Origin: Primula veris
Taxonomy: Eukaryota > Streptophyta > Magnoliopsida > Ericales > Primulaceae
Assembly: GCA_963682055.1 (NCBI GenBank)
Contig: OY821742.1
Span: 22,446,560 to 22,510,559, forward strand
DNA: 64,000 nucleotides
Direction of reading: 5' to 3'
Position 1 is the first letter of the stretch. The number at the start of each line of letters is the position of its first letter. Both the position numbers and the translations under genes were made by a program. Below are positions 1-10,011 of this stretch, piece by piece. Below the pieces are notes generated by a model. The model was given only the letters and a program-made list of their open reading frames with translations. It did not search any database and was not told the DNA's origin.

Positions 1-2958
1 CACTAACGCGTACAGCTCCTTGTCGTAAGTGGGATAGTTAAGGGCTGTTCCACTTAGTTTCTCGCTAAAATAGGCCACGGGACGTCCTCCTTGTGTAAGA
101 ACAGCTCCAATACCTATTCCTGAGGCATCACACTCAATTTCGAAAGTTTTAGTAAAGTCGGGGAGAGTTAGCAAAGGTGCGTTAATAAGTTTATCTTTTA
201 TTAAATTGAAAGTTGTTTCTTGTTCATCTCCCCATTTAAAACCAACATTCTTTTTAATAACTTCGGTCATAGGTGCGGCTAAGCTACTGAAATCTTTAAC
301 AAACCTCCTATAAAAACTAGCCAAGCCATGAAAACTTCTCACTTCAAAAACACTTTTAGGAACAGGCCAATCTTTAATTGCCTTAATCTTTTCTTCGTCT
401 ACTTCGATTCCTTTAGCACTAACAATATATCCAAGAAATACAAGTTTTTCCGTACAGAATTCGCATTTAGACATATTAGCAAATAACTTTTCTTTTCTTA
501 AGACACTTAAAACAAGTTTCAAATGCTCAACATGGTCATCTAAGTTTTTGCTATAGATTAGAATATCGTCGAAGTAAACCACTACAAACCTGCCAATAAA
601 CATTCTTAAGACGTGATTCATTAGCCTCATAAAAGTACTAGGTGCATTTGTTAAACCAAACGGCATAACTAACCACTCGTATAAGCCATACTTAGTTTTA
701 AAGGCTGTTTTCCATTCGTCTCCTTCTTTCATCCTAATTTGATGGTATCCACTTTTAAGATCAATTTTACTAAAAATAGAGGAACCATGCAACTCATCAA
801 GCGTACCATCTAATCTAGGTATAGGATGGTGATACTTTACAGTGATGTTATTGATCGTGCGACAATCTACGCACATTCGCCAAGTCCCATCCTTCTTTGG
901 AACAAGTAACACCGGTACCGCACACGGACTCATGCTCTCTCACACGTACCCCTTTTCCATAAACTCTCCCACCTGCTTTTGTAGCTCCTTAGTCTCTTCG
1001 GGATTGCTTCGATAGGCTGGTCGGTTTGGAATTGATGCTCCCGGCACGAAGTCGATTTGATGTTCAATTCCCCTTATTGGTGGTAAGCCATTCGGTATCT
1101 CCTCGGGAAATATGTCCTTGAAATCCTGTAAAAGAGATAGGAAAACACTAGGCAAAGTAGTTTTGTTAGCGTTTAAACAAGCCTCCTTGTACAAGAGTAC
1201 AATCATCGGCTGATTTTGAAACAAAGCCTTTTTAACCTCGCTTTCTCTCGCATATATACTCACTTTTTTTTTCTCCTTTACATCTGATTTTTTTGAACTC
1301 TCATTCTTTTCACTCCTTTTCTTTTCATTCTGTTTCTTTTCACTCTCATATTTTTTTTCACTCTCTTTCATTCTCACTTGGTCGTCATACACCTGCCTTG
1401 GAGTTAATGGAACGAGTGTAATCGGTTTTGCATTGAATACAAAAGAGTATCGATTCGTATAGCCATCGTGTGTTACTCTCCTATCAAATTGCCATGACCT
1501 TCCTAACAGAATATGCCCCGCTTGCATAGGAACTACGTCACACAACACTTCATCCTTATACCTCCCTATTGAGAATGAAACTAACACCTATTTTAGAACC
1601 CTAACCTCGCCACAATCGTTCAACCATTGTAATTTGTAAGGTTTCGGATGTTTGGATGTTTTTAAATTCAGTTTCTCCACCATAATACTACTAGCAAGAT
1701 TGACACAACTCCCACCGTCAATAATCATACAACACACCTTATCGCTAACATGACATCTAGTATGAAAGATGTTCTTGCGTTGTATCTCCTCGTCGTCTTC
1801 CCTAATCTGAACACTTAACGCCTTCTTAGCAACTAATACCACCCCATCGACCGGATGTTCTTGCTCGTTATCGTCTTCGTATTCGCTATGTTCAGATTCG
1901 CCTTCCGATTCAATCTCACCATCTTCCCTCATAATCATAGCCCTTCGGTTTGGACAATCACTAGCATAATGTCCCCTTCCTAAACATTTAAAACATTGTA
2001 CATCTTGATTTCTAGTAGCTTTCGGTTCAAATTTACCTTGACTTGATGTAGCTTTATCCTTCGTATCCTTCGGCGTTTCGGTTTTAGGTTTCGAATAGGT
2101 CTTTTCCTCCTTTTTATTCCAGTTTTGGTTCCATGAAGTTGAACCAGATTTTTGTCCTGTTTGTGTGGAACTCTTCGCCTTCAATTGTCTCTCTACTTTG
2201 ATAACCATATGTACCATATCTTCTAACTCCACATAGTGTTGTAGCTCTACTACGTTAGCAATCTCCTTGTTTAAACCGTTTAGAAAAGGAGCCATAGTAG
2301 CCTCCCTATCTTCATCGATATCAGCCCTAATCATCGCTATCTCCATTTTTTTATTTTAATCATCAACACTTTTAGATCCTTGGGTGATTCCTTGTAACCA
2401 TCGATATAAGTCCCTATTGTAATGACTAGGAACAAACCGTTTCTTCATAATGGCTTTCATATCAGCCCACGTTTCGATCGGTCTCTCTCTATTCCTCCTT
2501 CGACTAGTAACCAATTGATCCCACCAAACGATACCGTAATCGGTGAACTCAACGGCTGCTATCCTTACTTTGTTTAGTTCTGAATAGTTATGACATTCGA
2601 ACACCATCTCCATCTTCTTTTCCCACTCCAAATATAACTCCGGATCGTTTTTCCCTTGGAACTCTGGGATTTTCATTTTAATACTACTCATGTTGTCATC
2701 AACCCTACCTCCATTTCTACCTCATCGGTTTCTATGTCGATTATTAGCCCTAGGCAAAGTATCGTCCGACGCCCGATCATCTTCTTCTGCCTCTTCTCCA
2801 TCGCCGCCATTGTGATTATTTCGTGGATGCTCATTATGGTTATTTTGTATTTCGTCGATTCGTTCGTTTATTCGCTCGAACTCAGCCGCAAACAACCTTC
2901 GCATTTCTCCCATCATCGCCTCCATTTGTAATCTTGTGTCGCCTCCTCCCGAACCCAT
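1..2958 (-). pseudogene. Ty3/gypsy gag-pol (gag, protease, RT, start of RNase H), decayed and cut by window edge
   Basis: This reads as one continuous minus-strand frame from the start codon at 2958 to the window edge, broken only by four in-frame stops (2722-2724, 2356-2358, 1588-1590, 940-942). In order it holds an acidic gag leader, the gag capsid region (2356-2691), a CCHC zinc knuckle (CFKCLGRGHYASDC, about 1950), an aspartic protease motif (IDGGSC, about 1715), a Lys/Glu-rich linker (1250-1390), the RT core with YFDDILIY (about 560) and the RNase H start (CDASG, about 150). The gag-pol product would build virus-like particles and copy the element's RNA. The RT wording recalls the CRM branch of chromoviruses, but this is inference. 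All breaks are nonsense changes and no frameshift was seen. Integrase would lie beyond position 1. Confidence 0.9.
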
Positions 2959-3631
2959 TCAAGATGAACGTCGCTGCAAATAAAGTATTAGAAGCAAAAA
3001 TTTAAATCCTCACGCACTTCCTCACGTGTATCGCTCGTAATTTTTCACTCGTCACTCGTGTATCACTCTATTGGCTTTTACCCTCTATTAATGTCACACA
3101 CTCTGCATTTTTCCACTCAAATATGTTCTCACTCTCTCAACCTTACCCACTCGTCATTTCCTCTATAGGTTCTCTATGAACTTAATAAACCACAATACGT
3201 TTACTTGTAGCGTTTAAGAGTTGGTAATGCGAACAAACGTTTTATAAAATGAAGTGACACACCTAAAAAAATCAGAATTTTAACAATAGACACAAGTACT
3301 CGAAACGACAATTAGACAATCCTCTTTCGTTGGCACTTATATATATATATATTTTTTTTTTTGCTCTTTTTGGATCTCTCTAAATTTTATTTTATTTTTG
3401 TTTGGCACTTTTTTTTTTGTTGTGTGCTCTTTTTGATTCTTCCCTTTTTTTTTATATATATATAAACGAGGATAACAAGACTCAACAAGAAATAGAAATG
3501 ACTTCCTTTTTTTTTTTTAACAACCTTTCAATAGAAACTTAACAAATCAGTTTTTTTTTTTTTTTGAAATAATTTTCTTTTTTTAATGAAAACAAAAATA
3601 ACAAGACACTTAAAACCTTGATAGAGCCTAA
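2959..3631 (-). other. 5' untranslated leader of the gypsy element
   Basis: This stretch lies between the primer-binding site and gag. It has no convincing reading frame. On the plus strand it is rich in poly-T (3340-3570), so the element's RNA would be A-rich here. Confidence 0.6.
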
Positions 3632-3643
3632 GCTCTGATACCA
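3632..3643 (-). promoter_or_regulatory. Primer-binding site, initiator-Met tRNA type
   Basis: The minus strand reads TGGTATCAGAGC, the classic 12-nt match to the 3' end of initiator methionine tRNA. It sits two bases from the inner end of the LTR and fixes the orientation of the gypsy element as minus strand. Confidence 0.88.
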
Positions 3644-3645
3644 AA

Positions 3646-4233
3646 TGATGTGAGATCGACCAAGGTGACACAAGATCGACCAAGGGATGGACTTATCTAC
3701 CAGGTTTCTTGAACAAATGCGGAATAAAATTAATGATAAAATTAACAATAAATAAAAGGCCAAACTAAAGACTGCGACCCATCACTTATAAAGAGGTGGG
3801 AACCTTGGTATAATTAGCTGGTATGGAACCGCGACCCGTCACCTATAAAGAGGTGAGAACCTTGGTATGTGAAGATGCCACAAACGGTTGCGGGATACCG
3901 ATTGATAAGTCAGTTTTGAATGCCACAAGGTAACCCCTTGATAAGTTCGGAAAGTTCAATGAAGAACCAAAGAGAAAACTCCTAAATATATTAATGAAAA
4001 ACTGTCTTTTTACAATATAATTTGACCCCTATTTATGCTTGGAACAAGCCTCCAAGTATTGGGAAAGTCTAAAGAAGATAACTTCAAAATTAATTAAATT
4101 ACAATAAATTCATATATGTATCATAAAAATGAGTGCTTAGACTTCTCCAATACGTTCCCCTTGAGTTGTAGCATTTTAAGGCTTCAAATGCATTGAATAA
4201 TCAGCCTCCATGTATTTAAATCTTCTAGAATCA
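3646..4233 (-). repeat. Gypsy LTR shared by two tandem element copies
   Basis: This 588-bp LTR has inverted termini (TGA...TCA). On its gag side it is followed by the tRNA-Met primer-binding site; on the other side it abuts a polypurine tract (4234-4243) and the C-terminal coding end of a gypsy pol. It therefore serves as 5' LTR of one copy and 3' LTR of another. A TATA-like ATAAATAG lies on the minus strand near 4035. It contains a tandem repeat with a 57-bp period (3774-3812 and 3831-3869). Confidence 0.8.
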
Positions 4234-4243
4234 GCCCCCTTTT
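4234..4243 (-). promoter_or_regulatory. Polypurine tract of the upstream gypsy copy
   Basis: The minus strand reads AAAAGGGGGC immediately before the LTR start TGATTC. Polypurine tracts prime plus-strand DNA synthesis and normally sit just inside a 3' LTR, which identifies this side of the LTR as a 3' LTR context. Confidence 0.7.
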
Positions 4244-4246
4244 GGT

Positions 4247-4529
4247 TCATGCATATAAACCCACGAAATAATCCTTTAATGTGGTGTCTTGAATGGCTCC
4301 AATCAGGTTCACAAAGTAATCAGCTTCGTTTGGACTTGTCACGGCCGTGTTTAAGCTTCTATCAACCTGGTTTATTCTAAGCATGAGCGCATTCTTTCCC
4401 TCGACATCGTGCATACCTTGTAACAGCCCGTTAAGCGCTTCCTTGAACCTTTTAGCTCTACCTCTCGTAACTGGTCCGATTGGAACTTGCAATGCGTCTC
4501 TCGGTGTAGCGGTCATGATCACATCAAAC
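4247..4529 (-). pseudogene. C-terminal end of a second gypsy pol
   Basis: About 94 codons end at a stop three bases before the polypurine tract. The segment contains GPVTRGRAKRFKEALNGL, a pattern typical of the carboxy end of plant Ty3/gypsy polyproteins. It is read in frame from a copia reverse transcriptase fragment, so the junction near 4530 is a fusion of two unrelated elements. The rest of this gypsy copy is missing. Confidence 0.65.
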
Positions 4530-5215
4530 ATTCTACGTTTCCGATCATGTATAAGTTTGATCCCGAGAATGTGACCGGTTTCTCCCAAATCCTTCATATC
4601 GAATTGTCCAGATAACCATACTTTGACCACCGATAATACTCCTATATCGTTTCTGATTAGTAGTATATCATCAACATATAGTATTAAAAACACATTAACG
4701 CCTCCATTATGCTTCATGTAAACAGATGAGTCGTCATAACTCTGATTAAAACCATAAGACTTAATGCCTAGGTAAAAGCGATTATTCCAAGACCTTGATG
4801 CTTGCTTAAGCCCATAAATGGACCTCTTAAGCTTGCACACTAAATGCTCTTGGACCTTTGCTATGAATCCATCTGGTTGCACCATATAGATGCATTCCTC
4901 AAGACTTCCGTTAGAGAAATCTGTCTTGACATCCATTTGTCAAATTTCGTAATAGAAATGAGCCGCAATGAACAAGAGAATCCAGATAGACTTTTGCATG
5001 GCTACCGGCTAGAAGGTTTCCTCATAAATGATCCCTTCTTTCTGAGTAAACCCTTTCACAACAAGCCTTGCTTTAAAGTTTTCCACCTTACCGTCCGATC
5101 CTCTCTTTATCTTATAGATCCACTTGCATCTGATGGGTTTTATCCACTCGGGTGGTTCTACAAGCTTACAGACCTGATTAGAGTACATAGACCGCATCTC
5201 AGCATTGTGATGTGT
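4530..5215 (-). pseudogene. Ty1/copia reverse transcriptase fragment
   Basis: The frame runs through typical copia RT landmarks: a WIYKIK / KARLVVKGFTQ block (about 5050-5130), QMDVKTDF (about 4930), YGLKQASRSW (about 4800) and the catalytic YVDD (about 4675). Two in-frame stops occur, TAG at 5009-5011 and TGA at 4940-4942; the latter replaces a conserved Trp. The fragment begins abruptly near 5215 and ends near 4530, where gypsy pol sequence takes over. It has no LTRs of its own in view and must be dead. Confidence 0.85.
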
Positions 5216-6275
5216 TTAGTGGTAAGTGTTCGTAAATCTAGAAAAAAATCTCCACTTTTACTTTTATCGGAGAGATTGTTTCTCATTTTTATTTTTTGGT
5301 CCTTTTATTTTATTTTCTTTCACTGTCGCTACTCTATGTTGTAATAAGGTCAGAACTCAAATTTTAATGAAAATAGTCGGCAACCCTTACTTTTAATTAA
5401 AAAAAAATGAATGTTACGATCTTACAAAAGGTTCAAAGGAAGAGTTTGGATATGAACCCGGGGATATTGGCATTTTAGGTGATTGTTGTGTTTTTATCTC
5501 TCTCCCCATAGAGGAAGATGGACAGCTGGGCATTCACGGCAGATAGGTTTATCGCGCTAGTGTATCATATGCTATATTTCAACATTAATACAGCTCCATT
5601 GCAGTTCCTATTTTAAAATGCTCTTAGAGTATTAGATTGTAAATAATTTTTTATTTTTTTAACATGATCACCAAATTATATTGATAACAATCTACGCCTA
5701 GCACAAAATTCATTTTCTTTGGAACAATCTCCAAAGAACTATACAGAACCGAAAATGCATAGCCACTAAAGCTTCACAACTCTAAAAGTTCAGCTCAAAC
5801 ATCCGAAAGAAATTAAACCAAATTAACTTAAATAAATCATAATTAAAATAATATAACACATATCTACAGTTTACATAGAGCAGTGAAATATTGTCGAATG
5901 AGTCAGTCTGAACAGACAAAGTGTAAAGAAAAATAACAAAGATAACAAAATAATGGACTCGGTGCTGATAAAAGAAACTTAGGCAATGTCTAGTATTCGA
6001 CTTGCCACGACTCGATAATGACCATCAGGGTGCCAACAACTAATTACCCATCTAAATGTGTGAACAAAGCCTGAAAACCCAAAACATAACCCAATGCTTT
6101 AATCCATCAGTACCCACCCATACAATCGTTAATCAAAGCAAAATATTCAATCCAATCATCCACATCCACATCAACATATAAGACAAGCTCCACCACCACT
6201 CAATATAAAACATTAAATCGAGAAACATATCATACAAATATTAAAACAGGGTTACCAAAAATAACTTCCATATAG
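5216..6275. other. Intergenic, no gene recognised
   Basis: AT-rich sequence with short spurious reading frames only. No LTR ends, RNA gene or conserved protein motif was found. Confidence 0.5.
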
Positions 6276-6280
6276 CGTCT

Positions 6281-7194
6281 TGTGGCCCGTTCAGTTAAAA
6301 CTTAGAGGGGGGTGAATAAGATTTTAGGCGTTATTTGCGTTATTAAAACTCAATCCTAACTAGCTCGATAACTAGTTTAGAAAAAATAATTATGCGATAA
6401 TAAATAATGAATAATCTAAGCATGCGCACAATCACAAAATAAGTTGCGAAAAGTAAAGAGTACGGGAAGAGAGATTGACACCGCGATATATAGAGATTCG
6501 GAAAACTCGCCTATTCATCTCACCGGAATTGCTTTACCGGATATTATCACCATAATCTTCAATCCAAGATTACAAATCCTAATGAGTTAATCAATCGATT
6601 TGCTCAACCTCTAACCGACGATACAATCTTGCTACAAATGCAAGAGTACACAAAAGACGAGTCAAAGACTCCCCATCAATGTATGAGTATCCAAATGAAA
6701 TGATCTAGAGCTTTTAAGTTACAAACCAAAATTTGCCTCTCCCAAACACTGAGTACTCACAATTGAAGGCTATTGGAATGTTGGGTTCTTGATCCCAATG
6801 CAAAAATGTGACCGGTGGTTGAGATTAGAAGTTAGATTCAAATCTGCAAATGGAGCACCTTCAACTTGAAGCACCAGTGCTTGCTACTGGGTTGGAGATC
6901 CTGAAATATAAAGGACCAGTGTTTGGGCCTTCTGTTAGATTTTCAACTTTTGAAGCACCAGTGCTTTCTTTGATAGCATCGGTGCTTGACCAATATTTTG
7001 TGAAAACTTGTAACTTGTTTGTTCAAACTCCGAATCGACTTCCGCTCGAACCATTGGCTTTGTTATCGACTGTTCTATCATTTTAAATACTGAAATATAA
7101 ATTTTCAATTTTGTAAAAGACCAAGAAATCGTAAAATTATTAAAACATAATCACACTTATAATCAAAATTAATTATTAAACATATGGTTCAATA
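6281..7194 (-). repeat. Solo LTR of a SIRE-like copia family
   Basis: The 914-bp repeat begins TGTGGCCCG and ends GGTTCAATA (a mutated TG...CA pair). It is flanked by a perfect 5-bp TSD, CGTCT (6276-6280 and 7195-7199), with no internal sequence, so it is a solo LTR. It shares ordered blocks with the LTRs at 16570 and 51923, such as GGGGTGAATAAG, AGAGATTCGG/AGAGGTTCGG and CTAGAGCTTTTAAG. It has only six Gs where the others have 12-21. It carries palindromes of the type AAGCACCAGTGCTT at 6869, 6953 and, with a TCGG core, 6975. Confidence 0.88.
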
Positions 7195-7199
7195 CGTCT

Positions 7200-8293
7200 G
7201 ACTCACCAAACATGTACCAACTATCCTACTAGCTAATGGGACCTCATAAAAACATGAGTAAGCTAAGCCATATAACTAATCAATGACCAAGTTTCGATAA
7301 GGAGAAGTTTTATTGATAGTTACTTTGTCGACCTCTTCCAGTGCCATATGTAATCGAACACACTAATAAAGCCGATAGAAAATATGCTAATTAAGCCATA
7401 ACCCCAATATTGACTACCCAAACATGCAAATCCAAAATCATCAAATTCAACTACTCACAAGAAACCCATCAAAACTCCATAAGCTAAAAATGCTATGATC
7501 GAACGAACGAAATGCTAAAAATGCTATGATCGACAATCAACCTATTCAATCTAAAGTCGAACGAAAGGAACAATCAAGGCAGTCCATAAGATAAATTAAA
7601 ATAGTGAGCCTATGAAGGGAAATGAGGTTCTAAAAGGTGAGGAAGGAGGTGGAGACGGGTAAGAATAAGAAGTGGAGGAGATTTGAGAGGTGAAGAAAAA
7701 GGGATGAAAAGAGGGGGTAAATACACCCAAATGAGTGAGGATAAGGTGAGAAAAGATGGGAATGGGAGGAGGGGGCGGGTGTTGATGGATCGAGACGAGA
7801 AGGAAGGAGGGAATGAAAAAGATGAGAAAGCGTGGAGAAGAGAGGGAGAGAGGGATATATAAGCGGTGGTGGTCATCCCCTATCCTAAGCGGCGGCAACA
7901 CCCTTACTGTATCTAGGTTTAGGCTTGATGAGGGAGAGAGGGATTGCTTGTGTTTTGTTTTAAATTCACATATATAGCATTCAAGATATAATATTTGATC
8001 TGAGCAACTATGACAACAATAATATATCAAAATCATGTTTGTATTTTGGTTTTCCGCCTTTTTCTGTTGATTGTCACTTGTAACATTAGAAAATGATGGG
8101 AAGTAGAAAAATGTAACGAGAAATTATTTGAAAAATCAAACATAAAAGTGCTGTTTCTAAATTGCTTTCCGATCTTCTAGTCAATTAGACTATCTCTTAT
8201 TTCAAAAAAAATAAAAAACTATCTCCATGCATCAAATGTTACATCACTCCTAATTTTTTGAGCAAAAAAGAAAGTGCGGAGGGGATAAAAGTC
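7200..8293. other. Intergenic, with a CT-rich stretch on the minus strand
   Basis: No gene is recognised. Between 7610 and 7950 the minus strand is strongly CT-rich and follows a TATATA-containing segment, like a plant leader, but no conserved protein follows. A short duplication (GCTAAAAATGCTATGATCGA type, 7483-7532) is present. Confidence 0.45.
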
Positions 8294-9438
8294 TCAGTTA
8301 ATCTGATTGTTCTTCTTTACGTACTTGCGAGCCCAAACATGTTTCCCGTTGATTGTGAACTTTCCTTTGGTCGCGCCTTCTAGAATATACTTATAATACC
8401 AGCCTCACGTACAACCAGTCTTGCGTACAAAGACTGGTCCTCCTGCAAAACTTCTTGCATGTGAATTGCTTCAACTATATCTCCATATCTTCTGGTAAAG
8501 AACTCTTGAACTTCTAATTCCGAAGTTGGGTACCCTTTTGAGAATGTTAAGAATATAGTTCTCTGGTCCGATTCAACTTCTGCTACACCGTGATGGTGTT
8601 CATAACCCAGTCCTACACCCTCTTGCATGTTAAGAACATTCCCAAACATATCCCGAGTTCAATTGCTATTATACAGAACATGCATACTGCTTTCTCCAAT
8701 GACAACATTTCCTCCATGTGGTGGAGCACGGAAAGGGACTGCCCCAACAGGCTGTGCCCCAACAGGCTGTGCCCCAATCACACTAAAACCACCGTTCACA
8801 AAAATAATGTCATCAAAAGCCCTAAGACACGTTTCCGCTAATATTTTTTCGATGCCAGCAAAAATTTGAACCCTATTTTCCACAAAATAAAACAGATTGA
8901 TCGGTCCCCCAAGAGCACTGTGCAGCAATGGGACATCATTCAACCCCCTTGAAAACCCAGTCATAATGATCCAATCATTTTTGACACAATTCAAGCACAT
9001 CAGGGATTCCTCCGCGTGCTTGTTCACAAATTCGACAGGAAATATTAGCAGTTTATTGACGAAATTGCGGCCTTGCCCGCTATGGCGCTCAAGCCAAAGC
9101 CATAGAGACATCACTTGCATTGATTCTGTCGGGTCCCTACCATTGACAAGGACTAGACGAGAATACAAGGCACGGTCCATTGAATGGAAGGCATTAAACT
9201 CGTCCTTTGTGATTGTGAATGTTGAAATAGGGAAAATGGAATCAATTGGTGGGTGTATCCATGTTGGTTTATTATAAAAAATAGAAAATTCTTCACCTGG
9301 TTTTTTTACGAAATTTAGAACAAACACAGAAAGGTATAGATCGGCAAAAAGTAAAATTAGAGAATATATAAGTACGGGGACTATAGATTGAATAAGAAAA
9401 AAGTCTGCAGCGTGATAGGGTTTATTCTTTGTTGGCAT
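8294..9438 (-). pseudogene. Plant RRM-type protein of unknown role, broken
   Basis: The minus-strand frame encodes a conserved core with LYSRLVLVNGRDPTESMQVM and SLWLWLERHSG, then MCLNCVKND, and after a stop an RRM-like part with TIFLTFSKGYPTSELEVQ and FFTRRYGDIVEAIHMQEV. This layout matches, from memory, a plant-specific family annotated only as RNA-binding (RRM) proteins. Two lesions are visible: an in-frame TGA (8659-8661), plausibly from CGA, and a one-base deletion near 8397. After shifting frame there, the expected tail (KGKFTINGKHVWARKYVKKN) runs to a stop at 8294-8296. A 15-bp tandem repeat (8746-8775) adds a repeated GAQPV unit. The first 45 or so residues are hydrophobic and may be leader sequence; the true start is uncertain. 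Confidence 0.7.
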
Positions 9439-10011
9439 TTATAGAGTCACATTGGGCCTTCTAAGAAAGAAAGAAAGTAAATGTCATTAAATATTTTTTC
9501 CCTCCCTTGTGGCGGACAATGTACACGGAAAATCTAAAACCTATCTGTAGTAATTTGAATGTATTTACCAATTAAGAAATTTATTATTTCGAAAAAAAAT
9601 TAAATTGAAAACTTAATGTTGTTTATATTTGAATGCATCTACCAATAAAAAATTTATTGTTGAGGAAACAAATTAAATTCAAAACTTAATGTTGTTTATT
9701 TACTTAATGTCAATTGAGAAATAATATCAACTGAGATTTAATTATCATGCATCTACTGAGATGTTGTCTCGCCTTTTTTTGTTGTTGATAAATTGCATGC
9801 ATCTACTGAGAAACAAACGTCTTTGCAAAAGTGAGTCTTTAAAAATACATCAAATGTACAGCTTAATATCTTTTCATAATGTCAATCGTATTTCAGAACT
9901 CCAACTTTTTGGATTATGATCAATTAGAAATTAGTTTAGGCACACTAGTTTTAGCGAAAATACCTGGCCAGTCTCCTTAACACCCTAATCTGATTATATA
10001 CTAAACAGCGA
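9439..10011. other. Intergenic with a diverged tandem duplication
   Basis: No gene is seen. Two diverged copies of a unit of about 75 bp (about 9556-9625 and 9630-9701) share TTTGAATG, TACCAAT and ATTAAATT plus an AAACTTAATGTTGTTTA end. Confidence 0.5.

Noticed and set aside
7610..8036. Pro/Ser-rich protein of up to 146 residues on the minus strand
   Set aside because: The residues follow from a CT-rich tract; two overlapping frames look alike and no conserved domain is seen.
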